From the NCBI GenBank assembly GCA_031655335.1, contig CP134226.1, positions 2,560,001-2,624,000 of the forward strand: a DNA stretch of 64,000 nt, read 5' to 3'. Shown piece after piece: positions 24,536-36,809 of the stretch (positions within the stretch are counted from its first letter, which is position 1; the number at the start of each line of letters is the position of its first letter). Both the position numbers and the translations under genes were made by a program. The DNA is from Thalassospiraceae bacterium LMO-SO8 (GTDB lineage: Bacteria; Pseudomonadota; Alphaproteobacteria; Rhodospirillales; Casp-alpha2). The notes under the pieces were generated by a model. That model was not told where the DNA came from. It worked only from the letters and a program-made list of their open reading frames with translations, and searched no databases.

Positions 24536-25438
24536 ATGGCGAACACCTCCGGCGACAAGCCGAGCTTTCAGTCGCTCATCCTCACGCTTCAGCAGTTCTG
24601 GGCCGACCAGGGCTGCGTGATCCTGCAGCCCTACGACATGGAAGTGGGGGCGGGCACCTTCCACCCGGCGACCACCCTGCGTTCGCTGGGCAAGCCGGAT
24701 GACGTGTGGAAATGCGCCTATGTGCAGCCGTCGCGCCGCCCGACCGACGGCCGTTACGGCGAGAACCCCAACCGCCTGCAACATTATTACCAGTTTCAGG
24801 TGCTCATGAAGCCGAGCCCGGCGGACGTGCAGCAGACCTATCTGGAAAGCCTCTATGCCATCGGCATCGACAAGGACACCCACGACATCCGTTTCGTCGA
24901 GGACGACTGGGAAAGCCCGACCTTGGGCGCCTGGGGGCTGGGCTGGGAAGTCTGGTGCGACGGCATGGAGGTGACGCAGTTCACCTATTTCCAGCAGGTC
25001 GGCGGATATGAATGCGATCCGGTGCCGGTGGAAATCACCTACGGGTTGGAACGTCTGGCGATGTACGTGCAGGGCGTCGAAAACGTCTACGACCTGGACT
25101 GGGACGGCATTCCGAAAGACAAGGGCGGCAAGACCTACGGCGACGTGTTCCTGCAGGCCGAACGGGAATATTCCGCCCATAACTTCGAACATGCCTCGAC
25201 CGACATGCTGCGCCGCCATTTCGAGGACGCGGAAAAGGAATGCGCGCACCTGCTGTCCAAGGATCTGGCGCTGCCCGCCTATGACTACTGTCTGAAGGCG
25301 TCGCACCTGTTCAATTTGCTGGATGCGCGGGGCGTCATCAGCGTCACCGAACGCCAGGCGTTCATCCTGCGCGTGCGTGATCTGGCCAAGGGATCGGCCA
25401 GGGCCTGGATGAAATCCCAAGGGGTCGAGGTCGCGTGA
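24536..25438 (+). CDS. glyQ: Glycine--tRNA ligase alpha subunit
   Basis: A 300-residue class II synthetase subunit of the bacterial tetrameric GlyRS, which charges tRNA-Gly. The [35 protein letters not shown] and [15 protein letters not shown] segments are diagnostic. Length is normal. The ATG at 24536 is preferred to a TTG at 24521. Its stop overlaps the glyS start. Confidence 0.97.
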   Translation: MANTSGDKPSFQSLILTLQQFWADQGCVILQPYDMEVGAGTFHPATTLRSLGKPDDVWKCAYVQPSRRPTDGRYGENPNRLQHYYQFQVLMKPSPADVQQTYLESLYAIGIDKDTHDIRFVEDDWESPTLGAWGLGWEVWCDGMEVTQFTYFQQVGGYECDPVPVEITYGLERLAMYVQGVENVYDLDWDGIPKDKGGKTYGDVFLQAEREYSAHNFEHASTDMLRRHFEDAEKECAHLLSKDLALPAYDYCLKASHLFNLLDARGVISVTERQAFILRVRDLAKGSARAWMKSQGVEVA

Positions 25439-27489
25439 TGCCCGAGCTTCTTCTGGAACTGCTGTCCGAGGAAATCCCCGCCCGCATGCAGGCGCGCGCC
25501 GCCGACGACCTGAAACGTCTGGTCGGCGACGGCCTGAAGGGCGCCGGGCTGTCCTTCACCAATGCGCAGACCTATGTCACCCCGCGCCGTCTGACCCTGG
25601 TCGTCCACGGTCTGCCGGCCAAGCAGGCCGACATTTCCGAGGAACGCCGCGGCCCCCGCGCCGACGCGCCGGAACAGGCCAAGCAGGGCTTTATGAAGTC
25701 CCTGCCCAAGAACACCAAGGTCACGGAACGGGAAACGGAAAAAGGCACCTTCCTGTTCGCCCAGGTCGAACAGGCGGGCGGCAAGACGCGCCTGATCCTG
25801 CCGGACATCATCCAGGCGGCCCTACAGGCCCTGCCCTGGCCCAAGTCCATGCGTTGGGGCACGGGCAAGGCGCGCTGGGTCCGCCCGCTGCATTCCATCC
25901 TGGCGGTCTACGATCAGGAAGGCCTGGAATTGGAATTCGCCGGCATTCAGGCCGGGGTCACCACCCGCGGTCATGCCTTCATGGCGCCGGCCGGCATCTC
26001 GGTGTCCGATTTCGCCGACTACGAAAAGGCGATGAAGGCGGCCAAGGTCGTCATCGACCCGGACGCCCGCAAGCAGACCATCGCCGCCGACGCCGCCAGA
26101 ATGTGCAAGGGTGCCGGCGTGACCCTGAAGGACGACCCGGCGCTGTTGGATGAGGTCGCGGGACTGGTCGAATGGCCGGTCGTGCTGATGGGCGACATCG
26201 ACGCCGAATTCATGGACGTGCCGCCGGAGGTTCTCATCACCTCCATGCGCAAGCACCAGAAATATTTCGCGACGGAAGACGCCAAGGGCAACCTGGCGCC
26301 CAGGTTCGTGGTCGTCGCCAACCGGGAAACCGCCGACGGCGGCCGCCAGGTCATCGCCGGGAACGAACGGGTTCTGCGCGCGCGGCTGGCCGACGCCAAG
26401 TTCTTCTGGGACCAGGACCGCAAGACGACCCTGGCGTCGAAGGCGCCGCAGTTGAAGGACCGGGTGTTCCACGCCAAGCTGGGCACGCTCGACGAAAAGG
26501 TCGACCGCATGCAGGCCCTGGCGGTTGCCTTGTGCGACTATGTGCCCAAGGCGGACCGCGACAAGGTGCGTTCCGCCGCGCGCCTCGCCAAGGCGGACCT
26601 GTCGACCGGCATGGTCGGCGAATTCCCTGACCTGCAGGGCGTCATGGGCGCCTATTACGCCCGCCACGACGGCGAGAGCGAGGCCGTGGCCGCCGCCATT
26701 TCCGATCATTATTCGCCGCTTGGTCCCTCCGACGCCTGCCCGTCGAAGCCGGAAAGCGTCTGCGTGGCGCTGGCCGACAAGATCGACAGCCTGGTCGGCT
26801 TCTGGACCATCGGCGAAAAGCCGACGGGATCGAAAGACCCCTATGCGCTCCGCCGCGCGGCGCTGGGCGTCATCCGCCTGATCATTGAAAACAAGCTGAG
26901 CCTGCCGCTGCTCGCCGCCTTCACTCAGGCGCGGGAACTTTACGGCAAGGGCGATGCGGTCGGGTCGGACCTGCTGGCCTTCTTCGCGGACCGTCTGAAG
27001 GTCCATCTGCGCGAACAGGGCGTGAAGCACGACCATATCGACGCGGTCTTCGCACTGGGCGGGGAAGACGACCTGGTGCGTCTGCTGGCCCGGGTCGAGG
27101 CCCTGGCCGATTTCCTCGGCAGCGACGACGGCGGCAATCTTTTGACCGCCTACCGGCGCGCGGCCAACATCCTGAAGATCGAGGAAAAGAAGGACGCCAC
27201 GTCCTACGCGGCGCAGCCCGACGACACGCTTCTGAAGGACGACGAAGAACGGGCGCTTTACAGCGCGCTCGAGGACGCGGCACCGGCGATCGCGGAAAAG
27301 GTCTCGGCCGAGGACTTCACCGGCGCCATGGCGGCGCTGGCCGGCCTGCGCGCGCCCGTCGACGCCTTTTTCGACAAAGTCACCGTCAATACGGACGACG
27401 CCAAGGTTCGCGAGAACCGTTTGAAACTGCTCTCCATGATCCGGACGGCGCTGGAAGGCGTCGCCGACTTTTCCAAGATCGAAGGATAG
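25438..27489 (+). CDS. glyS: Glycine--tRNA ligase beta subunit
   Basis: A 683-residue beta subunit beginning [17 protein letters not shown], a hallmark of GlyS. It contains the B-domain HD-like region and a C-terminal anticodon-binding domain (about 590-680). The start ATG at 25438 shares one base with the glyQ stop; a GTG at 25435 is also possible. The ppdK gene begins 7 nt after its end, so the three genes are probably transcribed together. Confidence 0.97.
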   Translation: MPELLLELLSEEIPARMQARAADDLKRLVGDGLKGAGLSFTNAQTYVTPRRLTLVVHGLPAKQADISEERRGPRADAPEQAKQGFMKSLPKNTKVTERETEKGTFLFAQVEQAGGKTRLILPDIIQAALQALPWPKSMRWGTGKARWVRPLHSILAVYDQEGLELEFAGIQAGVTTRGHAFMAPAGISVSDFADYEKAMKAAKVVIDPDARKQTIAADAARMCKGAGVTLKDDPALLDEVAGLVEWPVVLMGDIDAEFMDVPPEVLITSMRKHQKYFATEDAKGNLAPRFVVVANRETADGGRQVIAGNERVLRARLADAKFFWDQDRKTTLASKAPQLKDRVFHAKLGTLDEKVDRMQALAVALCDYVPKADRDKVRSAARLAKADLSTGMVGEFPDLQGVMGAYYARHDGESEAVAAAISDHYSPLGPSDACPSKPESVCVALADKIDSLVGFWTIGEKPTGSKDPYALRRAALGVIRLIIENKLSLPLLAAFTQARELYGKGDAVGSDLLAFFADRLKVHLREQGVKHDHIDAVFALGGEDDLVRLLARVEALADFLGSDDGGNLLTAYRRAANILKIEEKKDATSYAAQPDDTLLKDDEERALYSALEDAAPAIAEKVSAEDFTGAMAALAGLRAPVDAFFDKVTVNTDDAKVRENRLKLLSMIRTALEGVADFSKIEG

Positions 27490-27496
27490 GTATTCG

Positions 27497-30157
<2,661 letters not shown>

Positions 30158-30224
30158 GCCGCCGCCCGCGTATCCTGCGGGTATAATCGGTGCACCCTGA
30201 GGGGCAGAGGGAGGAACCAGCCGC

Positions 30225-31295
30225 GTGTCCGATAAAGTTGCACTGATTACCGGCGTGACCGGCCAGGACGGGGCCCTTTTGGCCGAACTGCTGCTTGCCA
30301 AGGGATACACCGTTCATGGGGTGAAGCGGCGGTCGTCGTCGTTCAACACCGACCGCGTCGATCATCTGTACCAGGATCCCCACGAACGGGACGTCCGCTT
30401 TCACCTGCACTACGGCGACATGACGGACGCCACCAATCTGATCCGCCTGGTGCAGGAAACCCAGCCCACGGAAATCTACAACCTGGCGGCGCAAAGCCAC
30501 GTCCAGGTCAGCTTCGAAACCCCGGAATACACGGCGAACTCCGACGCACTCGGCACGCTGCGGCTGCTCGAGGCCATGCGGATTTTAGGTCTGGAGAAGA
30601 CCGCGAAATTCTATCAGGCCTCGACGTCGGAACTGTACGGCAACGCGCCGGCGCCGCAGAACGAGGACACCCCGTTCGAGCCGCGCAGCCCCTATGCGGC
30701 GGCCAAGCTGTACGCCTATTGGATCACCCGAAACTACCGCGAGGCCTATGGCCTGCATGCCTCCAACGGCATCCTGTTCAACCACGAAGGCCCGACCCGG
30801 GGGGAGACCTTCGTGACCCGCAAGATCACCCGCGCGGTCGCCGCCATCGCCCAGGGGTTTCAGGACAAGCTGTTCCTCGGCAACCTGGACGCCAAGCGCG
30901 ACTGGGGTCATGCCCGGGATTACGTCGAGGGCATGTGGCGGATCGTGCAGCAGAAAACGCCTGACGATTTCGTGCTGGCGACCGGCGAAACCCACAGCGT
31001 GCGCGAGTTCGTCGAACTGGCCTTCGCCGAAACCGGCGTGACCATCCGCTGGCAGGGCAAGGGCGTCGCGGAACAAGGCCTGGACGACGCCAGCGGCCGC
31101 GTTCTGATCGAAATCGATCCCCGCTATTTCCGCCCGACGGAGGTCGAACTTCTGCTCGGCGATCCGGCCAAGGCGCATAAGGTTCTGGGCTGGAAACACA
31201 CGACACCGTTCAAGACCCTGGTCACGGAAATGGTCGCGGCCGACATGGCGGCGGTCGCCAAGACCGGCCAGGGCCGGGTCCGCGGCGGTGACTGA
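30225..31295 (+). CDS. gmd: GDP-mannose 4,6-dehydratase
   Basis: A 356-residue short-chain dehydratase. The NADP-binding GVTGQDG motif is at 10-16 and the catalytic pair is Y157/K161 in [15 protein letters not shown] near residue 36 is typical of Gmd. It converts GDP-mannose to GDP-4-keto-6-deoxymannose, the first committed step to GDP-fucose. GTG at 30225 follows GGGAGG. The next gene (fcl) overlaps its end by 8 nt. Confidence 0.96.
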   Translation: MSDKVALITGVTGQDGALLAELLLAKGYTVHGVKRRSSSFNTDRVDHLYQDPHERDVRFHLHYGDMTDATNLIRLVQETQPTEIYNLAAQSHVQVSFETPEYTANSDALGTLRLLEAMRILGLEKTAKFYQASTSELYGNAPAPQNEDTPFEPRSPYAAAKLYAYWITRNYREAYGLHASNGILFNHEGPTRGETFVTRKITRAVAAIAQGFQDKLFLGNLDAKRDWGHARDYVEGMWRIVQQKTPDDFVLATGETHSVREFVELAFAETGVTIRWQGKGVAEQGLDDASGRVLIEIDPRYFRPTEVELLLGDPAKAHKVLGWKHTTPFKTLVTEMVAADMAAVAKTGQGRVRGGD

Positions 31296-32247
31296 CGAAT
31301 TGTTCAGCCTGTCCGGCAAGCGTGTCTGGGTGGCGGGCCACCGGGGCATGGTCGGATCGGCTTTGGTTCGGCGGCTGGCCGACGAGGACTGCGAGGTCGT
31401 GACGGTCGGCCGCGCCACCGCCGACCTGACCCGCCAGGCCGAGGTCGAGGCCTGGATGGCCGACGCCAAGCCCGACGCCGTGTTCCTGGCGGCGGCCAAG
31501 GTCGGCGGCATTCTCGCTAACGCGACCTGCGCGGCGGACTTCATCTACGACAACCTGATGATCGAGGCGAACATCATCCACGGCGCCTACCGCACCGGGG
31601 TGAAGAAGCTGATGTTCCTGGGGTCGAGCTGCATCTATCCCAAGCTGGCGGACCAGCCCATGCGCGAGGACGCGCTGTTGACCGGCCCGCTGGAGCCGAC
31701 GAATCAATGGTACGCCGTCGCCAAGATCGCCGGCATCAAGCTGTGTCAGGCCTACCGCGAACAGCACGGCTGCGATTTCATTTCCGCCATGCCGACCAAC
31801 CTGTACGGCCCCGGCGACAACTTCGATCTGGTGACCAGCCATGTCGCCGCCGCCCTGATGGTGAAAATCCATCAGGCCAAGGTGTCCGGGGCGGACAGCG
31901 TGGAAATCTGGGGCACGGGGTCCCCCTTGCGCGAATTCCTGTATGTCGACGATCTGGCCGACGCCCTGGTGTTCCTGATGACCCGCTATTCCGATGCCGA
32001 CCACGTCAACGTCGGCAGCGGAACGGAAGTCTCGATCAAGGATCTGGCCCATCTGCTTGCGCGGATCATCGGCTACAAAGGCGGCTTTCATTTCGATGCG
32101 GCCAAGCCCGACGGCACGCCCCGCAAGCTGATGGATTCGTCCAGGCTGGCGGCCATGGGATGGGCCGCCGCCCGGCCGCCCGAGGCCGGGTTCGCCGATG
32201 CCTATGCCTGGTATGTCGCCAACGTGGCGGACAATGCCGATGGCTGA
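31288..32247 (+). CDS. fcl: GDP-L-fucose synthase
   Basis: A 319-residue epimerase/reductase with an N-terminal GHRGMVG nucleotide-binding motif (17-23) and catalytic Y142/K146 in YAVAK. It converts GDP-4-keto-6-deoxymannose to GDP-L-fucose. The start is GTG 31288, overlapping gmd; the end overlaps manC by 8 nt, so translation of all three is coupled. Confidence 0.95.
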   Translation: MTDELFSLSGKRVWVAGHRGMVGSALVRRLADEDCEVVTVGRATADLTRQAEVEAWMADAKPDAVFLAAAKVGGILANATCAADFIYDNLMIEANIIHGAYRTGVKKLMFLGSSCIYPKLADQPMREDALLTGPLEPTNQWYAVAKIAGIKLCQAYREQHGCDFISAMPTNLYGPGDNFDLVTSHVAAALMVKIHQAKVSGADSVEIWGTGSPLREFLYVDDLADALVFLMTRYSDADHVNVGSGTEVSIKDLAHLLARIIGYKGGFHFDAAKPDGTPRKLMDSSRLAAMGWAAARPPEAGFADAYAWYVANVADNADG

Positions 32248-33670
32248 GGCGGGCAAGCTTTATCCGGTCATTCTGTCGGGCGGGTCGGGCTCGCGCCTAT
32301 GGCCCCTGTCCCGTGCGTCCTATCCCAAGCAGCTGCTGCCGCTGACCGGGGACGACAGCCTGTTGCAGGAAACCGCCGAGCGCGTCGCCGACCGCGCGCG
32401 GTTCGCGCCCATTCTGGTGCTGGCCAATGATGAACACCGTTTCGTGGTGGCGGAACAGCTGCGTAGCCAAGGCCACGTGGACGCCCGCATCGTGCTGGAG
32501 CCCGTGGGCCGCAACACCGCGCCTGCCGCCGCCGTGGCGGCTCTGGTGATCGCCGAGGACGACCCCGATGGCGTGATGGTGCTGCTGCCGTCCGATCACG
32601 TGATCGGCGACCGGGCGGCGTTCCTGGACGCTGTCGATCGCGCCCATGCCTTGGCGCGGGAGGGCATGCTGGTGACCTTCGGCGTGCAGCCGTCCCACGC
32701 ATCTACGGAATACGGCTACATCAAGCGCGGGGCCGGTCTGGGCGGGGAGGGGTGTTTCCGCGTCGATCGGTTCGTGGAAAAACCGGATGCCGCGACGGCG
32801 CAAAGCTATCTCGACAGCGGCGATTACGCCTGGAACAGCGGCATGTTCGTGTTTCCCGTGCGCGAATTCTTGGCCGAACTGGAGACACTTAATCCGGACA
32901 TCGTCGCCGCCTGCCGCAAGGCGGTGGCCGGGCGCGGCGCGGACCTGGATTTCATCCGCCTGGACGCCGCCGCCTTCGCGGAAAGCCCCGCCGATTCCAT
33001 CGACTACGCGGTCATGGAAAAGACCGATGCCGCCGCCGTGGTGACCGCCGATTTCCGCTGGAACGACGTGGGCGCGTGGAACGCGCTGTGGGATCTGGCC
33101 GACAAGGACGGGGACGGCAACGCCCTGATCGGCGACGTCGTCGCCGAGGACGTCGCCGGGTGCTACCTGCGCAACGAGGACGGCGGCCTGGTCGCCGCCC
33201 TGGGCCTGCGCGATCTCTGCGTCGTCGCGACCGGGGACGCCGTGTTCGTGGCGCCCCGCGCGCGGGCGTCCGAGGTCAAGGCCCTGGTCGAGCGCCTGGC
33301 CGGGGCGGGGCGGGGCGAAATCACGTCCCACCCCCGCGTGCACCGGCCCTGGGGTGCGTTCACGGATATCGAGCGCGGCGACCGCTTCAAGGTCAAGCGC
33401 CTGGTCGTCAAGCCGGGTGGGCGGCTGTCCCTGCAACGGCACAAGCATCGCACGGAGCATTGGGTGGTGGTCGAGGGCACGGCGACGGTCGTCAACGGCG
33501 ACAAGGAATTCACCCTGCAACGGGACCAGTCGGCCTATATCGACGCGGGCGCGGTCCATCGCCTGGAAAACCGCACGGACCAGTCCCTGCACCTGATCGA
33601 GGTGCAGGTCGGCGATTACCTTGAGGAAGACGACATCGAACGCCTTCAGGACGACTACAAGCGCGGCTAG
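32240..33670 (+). CDS. manC: Mannose-1-phosphate guanylyltransferase / mannose-6-phosphate isomerase
   Basis: A 476-residue two-domain protein. The guanylyltransferase domain holds the [12 protein letters not shown] motif at 14-25 and the type II phosphomannose isomerase cupin domain covers about 365-470 ([27 protein letters not shown]). It supplies GDP-mannose for gmd and fcl. ATG at 32240 overlaps the fcl stop; an ATG two codons upstream is also possible. The phosphomannomutase needed between the two reactions is not in the window. Confidence 0.95.
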   Translation: MAEAGKLYPVILSGGSGSRLWPLSRASYPKQLLPLTGDDSLLQETAERVADRARFAPILVLANDEHRFVVAEQLRSQGHVDARIVLEPVGRNTAPAAAVAALVIAEDDPDGVMVLLPSDHVIGDRAAFLDAVDRAHALAREGMLVTFGVQPSHASTEYGYIKRGAGLGGEGCFRVDRFVEKPDAATAQSYLDSGDYAWNSGMFVFPVREFLAELETLNPDIVAACRKAVAGRGADLDFIRLDAAAFAESPADSIDYAVMEKTDAAAVVTADFRWNDVGAWNALWDLADKDGDGNALIGDVVAEDVAGCYLRNEDGGLVAALGLRDLCVVATGDAVFVAPRARASEVKALVERLAGAGRGEITSHPRVHRPWGAFTDIERGDRFKVKRLVVKPGGRLSLQRHKHRTEHWVVVEGTATVVNGDKEFTLQRDQSAYIDAGAVHRLENRTDQSLHLIEVQVGDYLEEDDIERLQDDYKRG

Positions 33671-33679
33671 AGCCGGGCC

Positions 33680-34705
33680 TTAGACCTTCCAGCGCTTGGG
33701 GCGAAGGCTCCGCGGCACCGCGCGCTTCAGGCGCTTGCGCAGCTTGCGGAGTTCGGAATCGCGGTATTCGGATTCCGGCTGAAGGACCATCGGTCGCGGG
33801 GCCTGCCGCACCGGGCGTTCGGCCAGCCGGGCCATCAGCGCGAAGATGTTGTATTCGTCCATCAGGCGCACGCGGTCGGCGTCGCGGATCGCCTGGGTCT
33901 TCTCGTACAGGCCTTCGTCGATGGCGGTGGCGATCGTTTCGGCCGCGCCTTCGGGATCGTAGACGTTGATGCGGCGGAAGCCTTCTGGATTGAAATAATC
34001 CTCGACGTTGGGGCAACCCCAATAGAACGGGAAGGTGTCGCCCAGATAGGCGTCCGCCAGTTTTTCCGTGAAATAGTTGGGAAAGCGGCTGTTTTCCAAG
34101 GCGACGTGGTACTTGAAGGGCGCGACGGCGCTCCACTTCTCGGTGAACGGAATGGCGTCCCGGCCCATCACGGCGACCTGATCGCCGAACTTTTTCTTCA
34201 AGGCCTCGACCAGGGCGATGCGCGCGCGGTGGCCGTTGGTCGTGTTGCGGAACGACGCGATGACGGAAAGCAGTCCCGTCTTTTCCGGCCGCGCCGCGCG
34301 GTGGTCCTCCAGCGTCATGATCGCCTTGTTGGGGGCGTCCACGTACTGGCCGATCCCGGCCAACCAGGGCTGCGCCGTCTGGCTGTCGATCAGGCTGGGA
34401 TGCGGCGTGTTGGTGTCGGGTGACACGACGTTGCCGAACTGCGCCAGGAAGGGCAGGGGGTAGTCCTTCAGTTCCGGCGGCTCGCCGACCAGCATGAAGG
34501 TGCCGTCCGGCGGGCAATTGGCCTGCACGGGCCCAGCCATGGTGTCGTAGACGAACACTCGGTCATAGTCGCCCGGCGGTCCGTTGACGATGAATTGGCA
34601 GTTGCCCCACACGCCCGTGCCATTGGGGGTCTGGCGCAGGATCCAGTCCCCCAGGAACTTGCTGTGCAACAGGACCCGCAGGGCGGGAGTGTCCTTGCCG
34701 TTCAC
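33680..34705 (-). CDS. GT10-family fucosyltransferase
   Basis: A 341-residue glycosyltransferase. The region 197-230 carries the conserved fucosyltransferase signature, with ALENS, YFTEKL and a following glycine-rich segment that binds GDP-fucose. The basic C-terminal tail may attach the enzyme to the membrane, as in Helicobacter-type GT10 proteins. It lies convergent with and just 10 nt from the GDP-fucose genes, which strongly supports fucose as donor sugar. Acceptor and linkage cannot be read. Confidence 0.85.
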   Translation of the reverse strand: MNGKDTPALRVLLHSKFLGDWILRQTPNGTGVWGNCQFIVNGPPGDYDRVFVYDTMAGPVQANCPPDGTFMLVGEPPELKDYPLPFLAQFGNVVSPDTNTPHPSLIDSQTAQPWLAGIGQYVDAPNKAIMTLEDHRAARPEKTGLLSVIASFRNTTNGHRARIALVEALKKKFGDQVAVMGRDAIPFTEKWSAVAPFKYHVALENSRFPNYFTEKLADAYLGDTFPFYWGCPNVEDYFNPEGFRRINVYDPEGAAETIATAIDEGLYEKTQAIRDADRVRLMDEYNIFALMARLAERPVRQAPRPMVLQPESEYRDSELRKLRKRLKRAVPRSLRPKRWKV

Positions 34706-34826
34706 GTCGTCGGATTCCTTCGCCTGTTCGGTTGTTTGACGTGGGACACGTATGGATCAAAACCGCCGTCTGGGCAACCTGCGGCATAGGTCGTATAAAC
34801 ATGCGGGCGACAAAACGAGGGGCCGA

Positions 34827-35642
34827 ATGCCGATCATCAACAAACTCCACGAACTGTACGAAGGCCTCGGCTTTTCGGTTTCGTCCGGCCTCAGCCCGAG
34901 CCACCTGGACGGCTGTATCGAAGCGCCCTTCACATGGTTGCTGAAGGACGGGGAAAGCTTCACCAACGGGCTCGGCATTTCCATGAAGGAAATCTATTTC
35001 CTGGAATGCCTGTTCGACGGCTGGCGGCCCAAGACCGGCTTCCTGATCGGCAACTCCTTCGGCTGGAGTGCGCTTGCCGTGGGTCTGTTGAACCCGACGG
35101 CGCGGATTGTCGCCATTGACGCCGGCTTCGACGCCAATTCCCTGACCGGGCTGGAGATGACCAACACGCTCGCCCGTCAGGAAGGTCTCAACCTGACCGC
35201 CGTGCAGGCGGTCTCGCCCGAAGGCGTCGCCGGGGTGATGGCGGATCAGTTCGACGGCCCCGTCGAGTTCTGCTTCATCGACGGCCTGCACACCAACGAG
35301 CAGGTGGTGAAGGACTTCAAGGCCGTGCAGCCGTACCTGGCCAAGGATGCCCTGGTGTTGTTCCACGATGTGGTGATGTGGAACATGAACCCGGGCATGG
35401 CCGAAATCGCGCGGATCGCCGGTGCCGCGCCCGAACTGCTTTACGGCACCTGTTCCGGGATGGCGGTGCTTTACTTCGGTGACGACCCCGCCGTCCGGCG
35501 AACGCTCGCCACTTTCCACGGCAACGACCGGGCGCGCGAAATCATGCAGGCCATGCCCCATCAGCGCCGATTCCGGCATTTCTATCGTTGGAAACGCAGT
35601 TTCAACAAACGGTTCGGCCGGGACAAGGCACGGTCGGCCTGA
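34827..35642 (+). CDS. Class I SAM-dependent methyltransferase
   Basis: A 271-residue protein of the Methyltransf_24 type. A nucleotide-binding segment FLIGNSFGWSALAVGLL is followed by the acidic strand IVAIDAGFD and the later FCFIDGLH and LVLFHDVV strands. Sugar or hydroxyl methylation fits its place beside fucosyltransferase and FkbM genes. The ATG at 34827 is preceded by GAGGGG. Its stop is 20 nt before the FkbM gene. Confidence 0.8.
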   Translation: MPIINKLHELYEGLGFSVSSGLSPSHLDGCIEAPFTWLLKDGESFTNGLGISMKEIYFLECLFDGWRPKTGFLIGNSFGWSALAVGLLNPTARIVAIDAGFDANSLTGLEMTNTLARQEGLNLTAVQAVSPEGVAGVMADQFDGPVEFCFIDGLHTNEQVVKDFKAVQPYLAKDALVLFHDVVMWNMNPGMAEIARIAGAAPELLYGTCSGMAVLYFGDDPAVRRTLATFHGNDRAREIMQAMPHQRRFRHFYRWKRSFNKRFGRDKARSA

Positions 35643-35662
35643 CGGCCGGGAAGGGGATTGGG

Positions 35663-36550
35663 GTGGCCTTCGATACGTTGCGTAAGCTGTTCAAGGAAAT
35701 CGGCCGTTATCGCGTCACCCGCGACAAGTGGCGGGGCCGCCTGCGCCTGCGTCATTTGCTGAGCGATCCGCGCGACGGGTTTGCCCGGCGTCTGGCGGCG
35801 GATTGGCGGGGCGGCTATGTGCCCTACGGCGCCGACGGCCTGTGGCTGTACATCCCGGCGGACCTGGACCGGCAGGGACAGCGTCTGGTGATCGACGGCG
35901 GTGTGCCGGACCCGGTGACGGCCCTGGTGGCGCGGCCCGGCGACGTGGCGGTCGATATCGGCGGCAACCTGGGCGAATGGATGGTGCCGCTGGCGGCCGC
36001 TGTCGGCACAGAAGGCCGGGTCTACGCCTTCGAGCCGGTGCCGGTCCTTGCCGACGCCCTTGAAAAGACGGCCCGTCTTAACGGCCATGGGGAGACGGTC
36101 GAGATCGTGCGGTCCGCCGTGGCGGAGGCGACCGGCGAGGCCCCCTTCAACGTGACCATGGCGGCCGGCGGTGACGGCGCCCTGTCCGGCCTGTCGTCGG
36201 GGGGTGGCGCCACGGTGCCGACGATCACTCTGGACGACTTCGTGGCGGAACGCGGCCTGGGCCGGCTCGACCTGATCAAGATCGATGTCGAAGGGGCGGA
36301 GCGCCGCGTGCTGGAAGGGGCACGGCGCACGCTGGAAACCTGCAAACCGCGCCTTGTGTTCGAAAGCGGGCACGAAAGTGCCGGGGACCGGGCGGCGATC
36401 GCCGATCTTCTCGACGGGGCCGGATACGACCTCGTCGGCCTGCTGCTCGACGGTGTCATCGCCGACTGCGGCTGGCCGGATTTCCGCGCCGCCACGGGCG
36501 CCTTCGCCGACGGCCAGACGCGTAATCTTCTCGCTCTGCCGCGCTCCTGA
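35663..36550 (+). CDS. FkbM-family methyltransferase
   Basis: A 295-residue methyltransferase with the FkbM SAM-binding motif VDIGGNLGEW at 97-106, an acidic loop VYAFEPVP and the LIKIDVEGAE segment typical of the family. FkbM enzymes O-methylate sugars or other hydroxyls, so it may cap the fucosylated glycan. GTG at 35663 is preferred because AAGGGG precedes it at good spacing; the frame is open for 25 codons upstream. Confidence 0.85.
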   Translation: MAFDTLRKLFKEIGRYRVTRDKWRGRLRLRHLLSDPRDGFARRLAADWRGGYVPYGADGLWLYIPADLDRQGQRLVIDGGVPDPVTALVARPGDVAVDIGGNLGEWMVPLAAAVGTEGRVYAFEPVPVLADALEKTARLNGHGETVEIVRSAVAEATGEAPFNVTMAAGGDGALSGLSSGGGATVPTITLDDFVAERGLGRLDLIKIDVEGAERRVLEGARRTLETCKPRLVFESGHESAGDRAAIADLLDGAGYDLVGLLLDGVIADCGWPDFRAATGAFADGQTRNLLALPRS

Positions 36551-36809
36551 TTCCAAACATTAGGTTTTCCCCATGTTCCACAGGGGTGTGGATCGTATCG
36601 CCGTTGTCCGCCCCGGAGGCGGGGCGTATCCTTCACATGGGTTCAGGGACAAGGGTGGTCCGCAAGGAACATCCCCAGGCCTAGAACCCGGTCAGTTTTC
36701 CCAGGGGCCCCCTTCGGGGGGAATGAAGGATCTCTGATCAGGGACGGCCCCACCGGGCAACTGGTGGGGCCGTTCTTCGTTCGGCTTCCGTATCAGGGTG
36801 ACAAGTTCT
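36551..36809 (+). other. Hairpin-rich intergenic region, candidate structured RNA
   Basis: This 259-bp stretch holds no gene but several self-complementary elements. CCACA-GGGG-TGTGG (36578-36591) is a small hairpin. ATGTTCC (36573-36579) can pair with GGAACAT (36666-36672). TTGTC (36604-36608) pairs with GACAA (36648-36652) around the perfect hairpin CGCCCCG-GAGG-CGGGGCG (36609-36626). CCCCC-TTCG-GGGGG (36708-36721) has a stable tetraloop. A terminator follows. No known RNA family was recognised. Confidence 0.5.
36744..36778 (+). terminator. Rho-independent terminator
   Basis: CGGCCCCACC (36745-36754) and GGTGGGGCCG (36763-36772) form a 10-bp stem with an 8-nt loop, followed by a T-rich tail (TTCTTCGTT). 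It ends transcription of the upstream methyltransferase genes or of a structured RNA in this region. It is close enough to the next gene to act as an attenuator instead. Confidence 0.75.

Noticed and set aside
36551-36809. 6S RNA, SRP RNA or a known riboswitch in the hairpin-rich gap
   Set aside because: The conserved SRP apical loop, a 6S-type long bubble and common riboswitch signatures are not present; only generic hairpins are visible.
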